This document shows positions 1 to 9,700 of a stretch of 64,000 nucleotides of DNA, in pieces (position 1 is the first letter of the stretch; each line of letters begins with the position of its first letter). A model generated the notes under the pieces. It was given only the letters and a program-made list of their open reading frames with translations, did no database searches and was not told the origin of the DNA. A program made the translations under genes and the position numbers. This DNA is from Palaemon carinicauda (Eukaryota; Arthropoda; Malacostraca; Decapoda; Palaemonidae): the NCBI RefSeq assembly GCF_036898095.1, contig NC_090726.1, positions 44,650,481 through 44,714,480 on the forward strand, in the 5' to 3' direction.

Positions 1-76
1 CTTCCGACGGACATCAGTCTCCCGGCGGACAACGATCCCTTCGGGGCAAAGGGTTGCCCCCACGGGGGTTCTTCCC

Positions 77-475
77 TTGCGTGTCAGGGTTTCCCTGCGC
101 GCCCTTCTGTTCGTCAGCGCTCTCCTGTTCGTCAGCGCTCTCCTGTTCGTCAGCGCTTTCAAGATGATCTTCCCTGTGGTTCCTGTTACGTGCCCTGTGC
201 GCCCACGTTCGCCCTCGCGATCTAGAACTTCGGTTCAGGTCGGGGTCAAGGACTCTTCTTCTTTGCGCAGGCTTCCACGCGTAGCCTTCTGCTCGTCAGC
301 GATCATCAGCTCGTCAGCGATCATCAGCTCGTCAGCGATCATCAGCTCGCCAGCGATCGTCAGCTCGTCAGCGATCATCAGCTCGCCAGCGATCTCCAGA
401 TCGCCCACGTGTGTTACAGCTGGCACGCCAACGTTCTCCAACACTTCTGAAGGAACATGGTTCGCCAGCTACTAG
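77..475 (+). repeat. Short tandem repeats in the decayed B1 gag
   Basis: An 18-bp unit of the type TCAGCGATCATCAGCTCG is repeated about six times around 295-385. A related shorter unit (TTCGTCAGCGCTCTCCTG) is repeated around 107-160. The stretch reads open without a stop for 132 codons in one frame, giving Ser-rich low-complexity peptide. It is probably part of the gag low-complexity region, not a host gene. Confidence 0.7.
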
Positions 476-476
476 C

Positions 477-714
477 TCAACTGCGGATGCTGATCGCCAT
501 CGCGCGACCCTCAACTGCAGATGCTGACCGCCATCGCGCGACCCTCAACTGCAGATGCTGACCGCCATCGCGCGACCCTCAACTGCAGATTCTGACCGCC
601 ATCGCGCGACCCTCAACTGCAGATGCTGACCGCCATCGCGCGACCCTCAACTGCAGATGCTGACCGCCATCGCGCGACCCTCAACTGCAGATGCTGACCG
701 CCATCGCGCGACCC
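477..714 (+). repeat. 34-bp tandem repeat, 7 copies
   Basis: Seven nearly identical 34-bp units begin at 477, 511, 545, 579, 613, 647 and 681. Each contains CAACTGCAGATGCTGACC followed by GCCATCGCGCGACCC. The unit length is not a multiple of three, so each copy shifts the reading frame. This argues that the array expanded after coding function was lost. Confidence 0.9.
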
Positions 715-715
715 T

Positions 716-1195
716 GAACGATCGCCCTCCTGCAGATGCTGATCACCATCGCACCCTTTCACGCGATCATTCACCTGCGCATGCTGCTCGCCATCGCACA
801 ACCCTGAACGATTGACCGCTTACGCATGCTGCTCCTCATCGCACAACCCTGAACGATCGCCCTCCTGCAGATGCTGATCACCATCGCACCCTTTCACGCG
901 ATCATTCACCTGCGCATGCTGCTCGCCATCGCACAACCCTGAACGATTGGCCGCTTACGCATGCTGCTCCTCATCGCACCACCCTGAACGATCGCCCTCC
1001 TGCAGATGCTGATCACCATCGCACCCTTTCACGCGATCATTCACCTGCGCATGCTGCTCGCCATCGCACAACCCTGCACGATAGCCCGCTTACGCATGCT
1101 GCTCCTCATCGCACAACCCTGAACGCTCGCCCTCTTGCGGATGCTGATCACCATCGCACCCTATCACGCGATCATTCACCTACACATGCTGCTCG
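716..1195 (+). repeat. 135-bp tandem repeat, about 3.5 copies
   Basis: The phrase GAACGATCGCCCTCCTGCAG recurs at 716, 851, 986 and (with one change) 1121, a period of 135 bp or 45 codons. Because the unit is a multiple of three, one frame stays open and encodes a His/Arg/Ala-rich repeat containing the short motif RDHSPA. It looks like an in-frame amplification of gag low-complexity sequence. Confidence 0.85.
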
Positions 1196-1249
1196 CCATC
1201 GCTTACCGCCAGCGATCTTCTTCACCTACGCGGCAGCACGATCCCTCGC

Positions 1250-1540
1250 CGTCACGCCCATTCGCCTGCGCGCCCGCGCGATCGCTCGCCTGCGCGCCCG
1301 CGCGACCGCTCGCCTGCGCGCCCGCGCGATCGCTCGCCGGCGCGCCCGCGCGATCGCTCGCCGGCGCGCCCGCGCGACCGCTCGCCGGCGCGCCCGCGCG
1401 ACCGCTCGCCTGCGCGCCCGCGCGACCGCTCGCCTGCGCGCCCGCGCGACCGCTCGCCTGCGCGCCCGCGCGACCACTCGCCTGTGCGCCCGCGCGACCA
1501 TTCGCCTTTGCGCGACCGTTCGCCCTCGCGCGACCATAGT
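1250..1540 (+). repeat. 24-bp tandem repeat encoding an RDRSPARP octapeptide
   Basis: A GC-rich 24-bp unit (CGCGACCGCTCGCCTGCGCG plus CCCG) is repeated about 11 times. In one + frame it encodes repeats of RDRSPARP, an Arg/Ser-rich sequence resembling an RS domain. Element C carries a comparable RS-rich segment in its gag, so this is probably the same gag region in an expanded form. Confidence 0.85.
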
Positions 1541-2839
1541 TCGCGGCGAATTCCACAGCCGGTGGTAGCAGCAGGGACGCGTGCTCCTAGGCGGCACTCG
1601 GGATCACCTCCATCCAAGCACAGGTTGGTAGTGCAGGACGAAGACAGGTCAGTACAGCATTCTTCCCACCTTCTTTTCAGGCAGGAACCGTCGTGTCCTC
1701 TCCAAAGGATCGCCCGATCCCTTTCACCTTAGCGAGGATTTCGGACTCTGTGTCCTTGGAGCAGCAGACATGGTTTGATCCGCTGGCACGGGCGTTAGTG
1801 AGGGTTATGAAACCAGCACTCACCGGCCAGGATAACAAACCAGCGGCTGTCTCTCCTACGCTGAAGAGAAAGAGAGGAGTGGACTTCGTGGTGACTTCCC
1901 CCAGGGCGAAGTTGGTTCCCAAGAGGTCGGTCTCGAGGGTCCCCTCTCCTGCACGAGTACTCTCTCCTTCTCCCGCCCTGGAAGGATTTTTGGCGGGGGG
2001 GCTTTCCGTTGAAGATTTCTCCATCGGACAAGGGGTGACTGCTTACCTCTTCCTCTGGGAGCTTACCAGGTTCTTTCCCTCCTCGGTTACGGCCCGAGGT
2101 TTGGTTCAAGGAAGCTACAGGAAGATCAAGGGTACTTTCCTCCTCTCGAGCTCAGGCACCTTGGCCTTTCGTCGTTAAGTATCTACTTGCGGACAAGCTC
2201 GATGTTTTACCATCTGGACGCACTGACTGAAGGCTTCCTTCGGGTGTCTCATCTGTGGAGGTCAACGACCTCAGACACCCTTCCATCCTTGAGAAGAGTT
2301 TTGTCTTTGCCCAAGGACAGAGACTTAAACATCTGCTGTGCGGAGTAAATCGACTTCCGGTTTCACTCCTCCAAGGCGCTTTCTTCCAGACTCTGCAGGG
2401 CTCCAGCTCCCTTTTCTTTCAACCACGTCGGCCTAAGTTATCGGCTACGACAACTGGGACAAGGTGTCCAATTGCAGTTTCCTCCTGTCAGGAACAGATG
2501 GCACGGGAGACTCCCCCGGGGGGGCATAGTCCTAAAAGGAGTTCACGAACTCTAGGATTGCAGGTTTTTTCGCTGGGAGGATGCTTAAGGTTACTCATCC
2601 GAATGACAGCTTCCCGATGCCCATTCCCGCACAATCTCTGTGAGTAGCCAAGGATATCGCGCCTGCCGTCTCTGTCAGCGAATTCAGTGTCTCTGAACCT
2701 CTATGCCATAGCATCAGCAGAGTTGCCCGGTTGGGCAGAATGATCCATACCTTAGGCGAAGGTCTTCCTTAGGATCATCGACGGCTTCACCCCCGGCCCC
2801 CTCAGTCGATCCTTTCTTGTAAGGAAGGATCTGAGAGGG

Positions 2840-3560
2840 GATGTCCATAGTCGACCTCTCAGCCCTGATCAAGTTTGTCGAACAAACTTCGGCCAGCGTA
2901 GACCAGCAGAATCGATCAGACTGGTAACGAGGCGACAGGACTCCTTTAACCCTGGATCGGAAGGACGGGTACTTTCAGTTTCCATTCCATCCATCTTCCA
3001 GGGTGCTCGTCGAATTCAGCCTAAACTGCAAGTATTCCTGCTTATGATGCAGTGTGGCTATCCCGCCGTGGCATAGCAGGTTTGTTTCCCCAGAGAACTC
3101 TCCCTGCCTTCCTCTTGGCCGCTCAGGTGCAGACTTCCGCCTCCTCTGCTGTTTGGAGGGCTGGTCAACTCCGGTAGGCTCGGGTTTCGACCTTCTTCAG
3201 CGCCGGGAAAAGCTTCCGAATGCTGACCATGAGTGTGGGCTCATGGTATTTTGCTTGGAGCCTTCTCTTCCTCTGCCTCAACATCTGGAGTATCTGGCCA
3301 TGATATTGAGTCAACCGCCTTACCACGTTGGAAACCCCGCTTCTCGTCCGTTCAGCGAGGTTAAGCAACGTCGGCACTTGGATGGGTGACCACCTGGGGA
3401 CGCCAGATTCTGTTACCACATCCTCCGAGCCTTCCTTTCGGTTGACTGTGGCAAGACTGAGGAGAGTCGCAGTACCTGTTCTCAGTCAAGCAGAGTTTTC
3501 AGCCCTACCTTGGAACGTTTCCTAGTTCTTCTTTCCTCATTGACCCGTTTATAGTCCGAA
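2840..3560 (+). pseudogene. B1 reverse transcriptase relic, interrupted by a 5S-like insertion
   Basis: Short in-frame stretches match the RT of B2: IVDLSALIKFVEQT near 2850 (B2 has VIDLSTLNGFVKQT), TLDRKDGYFQFPFHPSSR near 2950 (B2 [18 protein letters not shown]), and EYLAMIL near 3290 (B2 VYLGMVI). Matching resumes near 3430 with RLRRVAVP (B2 RLRKVARP). The catalytic block is not preserved and several frameshifts intervene. The 5S-derived segment at 3320-3412 splits the RT between the YLGMVI region and the following FPS region. Confidence 0.7.
3320..3412 (+). pseudogene. 5S rRNA-derived insertion, internally deleted
   Basis: The segment reads like arthropod 5S rRNA from about base 12 onward: TACCACGTTGG, then TTCTCGTCCG, then GTTAAGCAACGTCGG, then CACTTGGATGGGTGACCACC and TGGGGACGCCAG. 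The A-box-like part and the C-box-like part are present. About a dozen bases between them, where the intermediate element lies, are missing. TTACCAC occurs at 3320-3326 and again at 3413-3419, so the insertion may be flanked by a 7-bp target duplication, although TACCAC is also part of normal 5S. The segment sits inside the dead RT of B1. Confidence 0.8.
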
Positions 3561-3984
3561 CGGTCGCCTCAGGATAAGTTCCATGTGGGGCGATCCAAGT
3601 TCCGGTGGCTTCAGGCAATGTTTAACCGGACTCCCTGGCCCTATGGGACCAGCGGAACTATTAAACCTGCAATGGGTGTTGACCTATGGAGCCTCTTGAT
3701 GGTAGTGGATATTCTCGTCCTTTCCCCACATTCTTGATGCGGTTCTCGGACTCGTCAAAGGAAAGGGGGGGGGGGGGCATGTTCCGGTCCAGGCCTATGG
3801 TCAAGACCTGAAGGATACCTCTCCATCATTCAGGCAGGCTTAAGGGCCTTAGTCTGGCCCCTCTTCAGTCCTACCGCTCCTGCCAAGTCACCCCGTTGCG
3901 TGTCGACTTCATGCTAACCAGCAGGGGACGCATTTTCACACCTTCACATCTTGCAGTAGAGATACCGGGATGATTGAGATTCTC

Positions 3985-4470
3985 TCAATTCCACCATCGG
4001 CTCTCTCATTCCAGGCAGGGGAATGTTTCTCTCAGACTATCCAAGCAGAGCCTCATAGAGAGAGTGTACCTAGGGGTCTTTGACCTTGGGTAACCAGCAA
4101 GTGCTGATCTGGGGGACCTGATCGCGACAGCTTGGAACCTCAAGCTTCCGCTAGTTTTCCCCCCAGTCTCAGACCCCGAGACTCTGGCAAGATGCATTCC
4201 GGTGATGGTGGGACAACTTCGACGCCTGCGTCTTCCCTCCTTTTTGTCTGCGGACAATGGGTCTCAACAAAACCAGGTTGTCTGTCAACCTTTCAATGGG
4301 AGAGCTCCACTGGGACTATGCGCAGAACGGTTTCTGGACCCTCTGCTTCCCCTGACGGAACTCCCGGGAGAGCTTCTCCCACGGCGCAGGCTACTCAAGC
4401 AACCACACTGCGACATCTCTCCCGAACCGGGGCGTCGCTTCGGCTTCATGCCTGGAGACACTACGCTTCC
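3985..4470 (+). pseudogene. B1 RNase H / methylase-like relic
   Basis: Fragments match the region after RT in B2. SLIPGRGMFLSDYPSRAS near 3995-4050 corresponds to the RNase H end (B2 RFIPGKRNVLADSLSRAM). LKLPLVFPPVSDPETL near 4140 corresponds to [33 protein letters not shown] near 4360 corresponds to ELPPRHELLKQPH. Stops and frame changes separate the pieces. Confidence 0.65.
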
Positions 4471-4799
4471 TCCTCTAGAAGAGACAACCCGCTACAGTCG
4501 CGGTACGGAGGTCGCGTCATCTGCGATAGTCATCCACAGGGGTCTCCCAGGCAAAGTGAAGAGTCTAAGGTGGTTGGTGCCGTGGGAGATATACCTCTTC
4601 CCGTGAGGCCTCTTCTCCAGCAATAACGGTCTTATTGCCTTTCGGCGGGAGGAAACTCCTTTCCGCTCTTGGCAATGAAGCCTGTCGCTCAGCCTTTCCC
4701 TGACCTTCAGGCTTAAAGGAATAACTTTTTCCTGCCCGCTGGATCTATTCTCGCTCATGCGAAGCTACGATCGTCCCTGCCCTAGTTGGAGGAAGACCT

Positions 4800-5470
4800 C
4801 CAACTTGGAGCATGGCTCGGACTTTTAGTCCTTTAAGAGATCTTCTCAAGACCCTTTTACGACAGGCCTCGGATTGTATTCCGCCTGGGGTCTTCTGCTC
4901 ACTCTGGCCACGGCCAGTGTGTAAGCAATCTTCTTGGTCTCTTACTACTCCCCCCCCCTTTCTAAGGAAGAGGGGAAGGCAACATTCAGGCTCGCTCCTG
5001 AGTTGTTGGCTAGACTCAGAATCTGAGGGTCCCGACCCTTCGGTCCGATTCATTCAAGATTTTGAGTCTCCATTCTGTGTCTGATGTCCCAAGACCTTCT
5101 CTTTCTTGCCAGTACAGGAATCGAGAGGTTAGCGCTGGGAACAGCTGCAGTTTGGCCTCAGTTGCAGCCGATTTGGGAACACAAGGAGGACATGGGGGGA
5201 GAGTCACCAGTATACCTCTTCAGCCCGGACTCAAGGACATTCATCTCGACCTGTCTTCAGACCCTCCCCCGTCACGTCGCCCTACAGCACGATGTTGGAT
5301 ACATCGCAACGTCCCTCGCCTTCGAGTAATACTACTCTGTGACGCAGGTGCTACAAGCTGGAGTCTGGAAGCGTCTGATGACCTTCGCAGCCCGCTTCCT
5401 GCAGGGCGTGACCCACAGGAGTCTCGATACGTTTTCTATCGCTCTGTGGTGGCTACACAACAGCTGGTCT
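4800..5470 (+). pseudogene. B1 tyrosine recombinase relic
   Basis: The C-terminal recombinase block is recognisable near 5288-5440. HDVGYIATSLAFE is followed by a stop, then YYSVTQVLQAGVWK, matching HDVRVIATSLAFKK and VTQVLQPGVWK in B2. The catalytic H-x-x-R arginine is replaced (HDVGY). The upstream part is barely readable. Confidence 0.6.
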
Positions 5471-5949
5471 AACCTCAGGCTCCTTTTTGGACAGGTAGCA
5501 GAAGGTTGAGGGCATTGTTATCAGGTTTTAGTCTGCATGAACGAAAGAAGTATGTCTGGCCCTTACTTCTTTCTTCATCATCCCCTCTACGGGGAAGCAG
5601 CATCCTGGTCTCTGCATAGCTGACCTCGAACCTCTGCAGGTAAACCATGCTTCCTTGTGTTCCGAGTATTGAGTCAATACTGTCGCGTCCCCCATACCCT
5701 GACGAGGTGGTATTGGGAACGTCCTAACCCAGAGTTCCTTCTGGAACTCCAGGTCAACTGCCTAAGACGGGTCACACTTCTTCCTTCACACACAAGCTTA
5801 CGTAGGCCACATGGTTCCTTGCGGTGCAAGGAACTTGTGAGGTGCAGGGACTCCTTTTCTCGAGTGCGACTCACTCGGATTCTGAGTCCCCGGGTAAAAC
5901 CAAAGCCAGTATGGCTGGGGACTTTCCACCCTTCCTAAGGGATAAGTCA

Positions 5950-6303
5950 CCCTTTGTAAATAGCGTGGTTTGTATTTCGGTTACGGAACAAATGACAAAT
6001 TCGAAGATAATTTGTATTTTTCCTAACCATACAAACCTTAGCTATTTACACATATTTGCCCGCCAGCCCTGTCCCCCAAGACAAGTCCTACCTCTAAGTG
6101 AAAGTGAGTATTCACCTGTGTGTGAGGGGGAGGAGGGGTAGCTAGCTACCACTCCCCTACCCCCCCGCTAACTAGCGCGGGGGTAATACACCCTCGTTAA
6201 ATTCTAATGGCTCGCCATTTCAGCTACGCTAAAAGTAATACCCTTTGTAAATAGCTAAGGTTTGTATGGTTAGGAAAAATACAAATTATCTTCGAATTTG
6301 TCA
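5950..6303 (+). repeat. B1 internal complementary region and right terminal repeat
   Basis: GTAAATAGC...GGTTTGTATTTC...GACAAATTCGAAGATAATTTG and CCTAACCATACAAACCTTAG (about 5957-6047) are followed by about 190 bp, then the inverse GCTAAGGTTTGTATGGTTAG and AAATACAAATTATC ending in TTTGTCA (6250-6303). The right end of B2 has the same architecture. It fits a DIRS ICR plus right terminal repeat, with the outer end near 6303. Confidence 0.75.
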
Positions 6304-6344
6304 TATTTTAGTATTTTGAGCTTACATTACAGGCTTGTACTGTA

Positions 6345-6575
6345 TTAACCCTTTTACCCCTAAGGTAAGGTTAAATTTCGAGCACATTTTGCCATATATT
6401 TTTTTGAAATTGCTCTAACAGTGTTAATTTTTGTCATAGAGAGGTTAAGTTGGTCTCATTGTTTTGGAAAATGCCTGAAGTTTCTCATAAAGTTATCAAA
6501 AATATGCAAAAACATGTAAATAACAGTGTTTTGCAAGAACGTACCGGTAAGTCCTTTTGGGGGCGAAAGGGATAA
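6345..6575 (+). mobile_element. piggyBac-type MITE, short form, copy 1
   Basis: It starts with TTAACCCTTTTACCCC and ends with GGGGGCGAAAGGGATAA, a decayed version of the inverse. TTAA plus CCCT ends are the hallmark of piggyBac-like elements. The interior (TCATAGAGAGGTTAAGTTGG, CCTGAAGTTTCTCATAAAG, GTACCGGTAAGTCC) matches copy 4 at 26783. It is about 230 bp long and cannot encode a transposase. It lies between B1 and the LONP2 start codon. Confidence 0.85.
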
Positions 6576-6595
6576 TGTGCTCGCATATAAATACT

Positions 6596-6666
6596 TATTT
6601 ATTCTACATTTCCAGAAACAATATCATAAAGCACCGGCAGGTGTTTAGGTGGGAGTTACAAACAAA
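6596..6666 (+). other. LONP2: LONP2 5' untranslated sequence with a possible splice acceptor
   Basis: A pyrimidine-containing stretch ending TTCTACATTTCCAG at 6613-6614 precedes AAACAATATC, so an upstream 5' UTR exon may be spliced here. An in-frame TAG at 6646-6648 lies just before the ATG at 6667, making that ATG the first possible start in this frame. The context (AAAATGG) is favourable for initiation. No promoter was recognised; DIRS B1 occupies nearly everything upstream. Confidence 0.5.
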
Positions 6667-6776
6667 ATGGTTCCTCATAATGTCACCTTACCCAAAAATC
6701 TGCCTTTGGTAATTGTTTCGGATGGTGTGTTATTGCCTGGCTCGACCATCCGTTTACCTGTATCCTCTGTCAAAAA
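6667..6776 (+). CDS. LONP2: LONP2 exon 1 (residues 1-36 plus two bases)
   Basis: Start codon at 6667 with a stop upstream in frame. It encodes the start of the Lon N-terminal domain, including [12 protein letters not shown], a segment typical of LONP2. The donor is AA/GTAAGTAG; two bases of codon 37 lie here. Confidence 0.9.
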
Positions 6777-9700
6777 GTAAGTAGGAATTAGTTTCTTTAA
6801 TTTTATTTCATCTTTTGGGATTTGATATCTAGGATAAAGCATTTTATCTCAATGGGAAGGAGTTCTTGATCTTGTTAATGGCCTTTAATATTCTGACATT
6901 GCGTGAATTTATCAAAATAGTGGATCTGTAGGTAGGGAGCTGTTAACCCTTTTACCCCCAGGCTCTTTGGAAATTTCCAACCCTTAACCCCCAGTATATT
7001 TGATTAAAATTGCTCTAACAGCCTTAATTTTTGTCATAGAGAGGTCAGGTTGGTCTCATTCTCTTGGAAAATGCCTGAATTTTCTCAAAAAATTATCAAA
7101 AATATGAAAAAAAAAATTTTTATTGCATTTTTTTGCAAGGACGTACCGGTACGTCCTTGGGGGTAAAGGGATGAGTTTTGTGAAACGTACCAGTACGTCC
7201 TTTGGGGGTAAAAGGGTTAATTTAATAATTGGCAGTACCCCACTCATGGTTTTTATTTATTTTGGGAATTTGTGCTTTAAATGAGTTTTTGTATAATTAA
7301 CCATTTTTTTTTTAGCAATCTTTGGTTTATAGATAGAAAACTTATATAATTGTTTTCCTTAAGGTTTAAGAGACAAAGGGTGATTAGAGAATAGGGTAGC
7401 TAAAAGTTACTGTATGGGCCTGTCCAAAGAAGTAAATGGCTATGGGGCAATGTTGATAAAGTCAAGGTGGTATAACAGAGGTGGTTATATATAATCTTGG
7501 TCACATGGTACTTTGGTGAAATGGGTAGACAAAAATTTGACACGCCTCGCTTCATCTCTAGTGATGACAAGATTTTTCTCTTTTCCCACACTTGATTCTC
7601 CCATGTAAAGCTGTTTAGTGTTGTATAGTACTGTAATGTACTTATAGTTATTACTTCTGGAAAAAAAAAAGGTATTGTTATAGATGTAAAGTTTCTCTAC
7701 AAAGATTAACTACTTGATTAGTTAAACAGCCAAATATGAAGATAATTTAGGAAACTGATGCAATGTAAAAAGCAAACAAGAGGGACGCTCATTAGAGCGG
7801 AGACCTCCCCCGCGACAGTTCATTACTCGTCCTTTTGCTAGACCTTGACCTTTGACCTTAACATGCATTAATTTGTGTGGAATTTCATACACTCAAATAT
7901 GAACCAAGTTTGAAGTGTCTGACATCGATTCCAAACTTTTGGCTGATTATGGGAATTTAATAATTTCCAGCTTTTTACATAAGTTAATCCTTGCAAGTTT
8001 CATTCCTCTACGATTAAGATTATGGCTAGGAAGCTGTTCACAAACAAACATACAGAGGGGGTAAAACATAACCTCCTTCCAGCTTCGTAAGCGCAGGTAA
8101 AAAGCAATGCAGACTGCAAGGAACTTTTTATCATTTTCCGATTTCGACTTTGTAAAACATGCTCAAAACATACTCAAATACTCCCACATGGAAGTAAAAG
8201 ATCCATTTTCATACATTTAAACTTTCTGAGAAATCATATTATATAATTGTATCACTGTATTGCATTGTACTTTTTATCATTTTCCGATTTGGACTTTGTA
8301 AAACATGCTCAAATACCCCCAGATGGAAGTAATAGATCCATTTTCATACATTTAAACTTTCTGAGAAATCGTTATATAATTGTATCACTGTATTGCATTG
8401 TAATGTTTATGTATTTAAATTTTCAATATTAAACTTACCCGATAATCATGTAGCTGTCAACTCCGTTGCCCGACAGAATTCTACGGGAGGGATACGCCAG
8501 CTATCACTATACTAGAAGGGGGTGTACTCACAAGCGCCACCTGTGGCCAGGTACTACAGTACTTGTTGTTGACGCCACCTCACTTTTTCCTCTGTCGTGC
8601 TTCCGGCAAGACGTTCTTGGATACGCTTATGATTTTGGAGTATTGTTCACGGTTTGGTGAAGTATTTCTCTAAAATTTGCAGCTATTCGCTATACTGGAA
8701 ACTTCTATATTAGCTTAGTTAGCTTTTGGAATTAATTTGATTAATTATGGTGACGAAGAGAGTATGAACTCTCTTTCACCTTTAAATGGCCGACCCTTCC
8801 CTTAGACGGAAGTGTTGGTGTCTAAGAGAGTATAGACTCTCTTTCTTAATTTTGCTTAACAAAAGTTATAGATTTATTTTATATCTCTCCGCCTCTTATA
8901 GGCCTCTTCGATTAACTTCCTTTTATTATAAACTTATTAAAATTAATTTTTATATTTGTTTATATTCGACCTTCCTAATAGTAGGCGGTCTTTTCTTGGT
9001 ACCGAAGTTAATTAACATTGAGCCCGTCATTTCGGTTTTACCTGTTAACATATTATGCTATTTTAATGTCTTTGAAAGATTTTCTTTGATAGTCTCGTAC
9101 TGTTTTCAAAGTTGAACTAACGTTTTGTTTTGTCTCTGCAGTTGTTGACGTTCAGAACGTTCAACTTGCGCTCTATCGTTACGATAGAGAAAGAATTTTC
9201 ACGGTTTCACGTTGCAGTAAGAGTAACCGTGTCTAGCGTTTTGTTCATTCTTTCTTAACTTAATGGTTTTAATCCTAATAAAGGAACTTTTCATTTTGGG
9301 AAATATTTAAGTTTTTTCCTTTAACAATAATATGTTTTAACGATATATATGATTGGGCTCTTCTCTCAGGTTCTAAGTCAAGAGAGAGAGAGAGAGAGAG
9401 AGATAGAGACGGAGGGAGAAAGAGGAGGATAAACGTTTCATTCAAGCGAGTAACGTTGTTATCGTTTTTGCTCTTCTCCCTAGTCTCTTTAGGGGAAGAA
9501 GGTAAACGTTTCTAGAGTGATCTAGTGTTTAGTCTCTTTCCAGCCACTGAATTATTTATCTTTCATTAGATTTTTCTGTTACATTGTAATTCTGTTTTCG
9601 CAATTACTAACTTTTGAGAAAGGATAGAATTGCGTGTTTCAGTTACAAACCACTTAAAGTTTCGAGTTCAGTGAAATAAGTGCAAACAGAAAATCAAAGT

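Larger units (their letters stand above)
1..6303 (+). mobile_element. DIRS-like retrotransposon B1, decayed, 5' end outside the window
   Basis: This is a tyrosine-recombinase retrotransposon relic, colinear with the better preserved copy B2 at the other end of the window. Traces appear in the order expected for DIRS: a repeat-rich gag (about 77-2180), RT (about 2850-3560), RNase H and methylase-like part (about 3985-4470), recombinase (about 4800-5470), then an internal complementary region and right terminal repeat (about 5950-6303). Every coding part is broken by stops and frameshifts. The right end shares its structure with the right end of B2, which fixes the boundary near 6303. The left end is not in the window. 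No functional product is expected. Confidence 0.8.

Noticed and set aside
477..1540. CRISPR-like appearance of regular repeats
   Set aside because: The repeats are head-to-tail without unique spacers, and the genome is eukaryotic.
1135..1617. Four overlapping open frames of 117-134 codons on both strands
   Set aside because: They are all readings of the GC-rich 24-bp array, which has no stop in most phases; none is a gene.
3165..3525. Open frames on both strands over the 5S-like segment
   Set aside because: They cross an RNA-derived insertion and a dead RT; the overlap with coding-like sequence is accidental.
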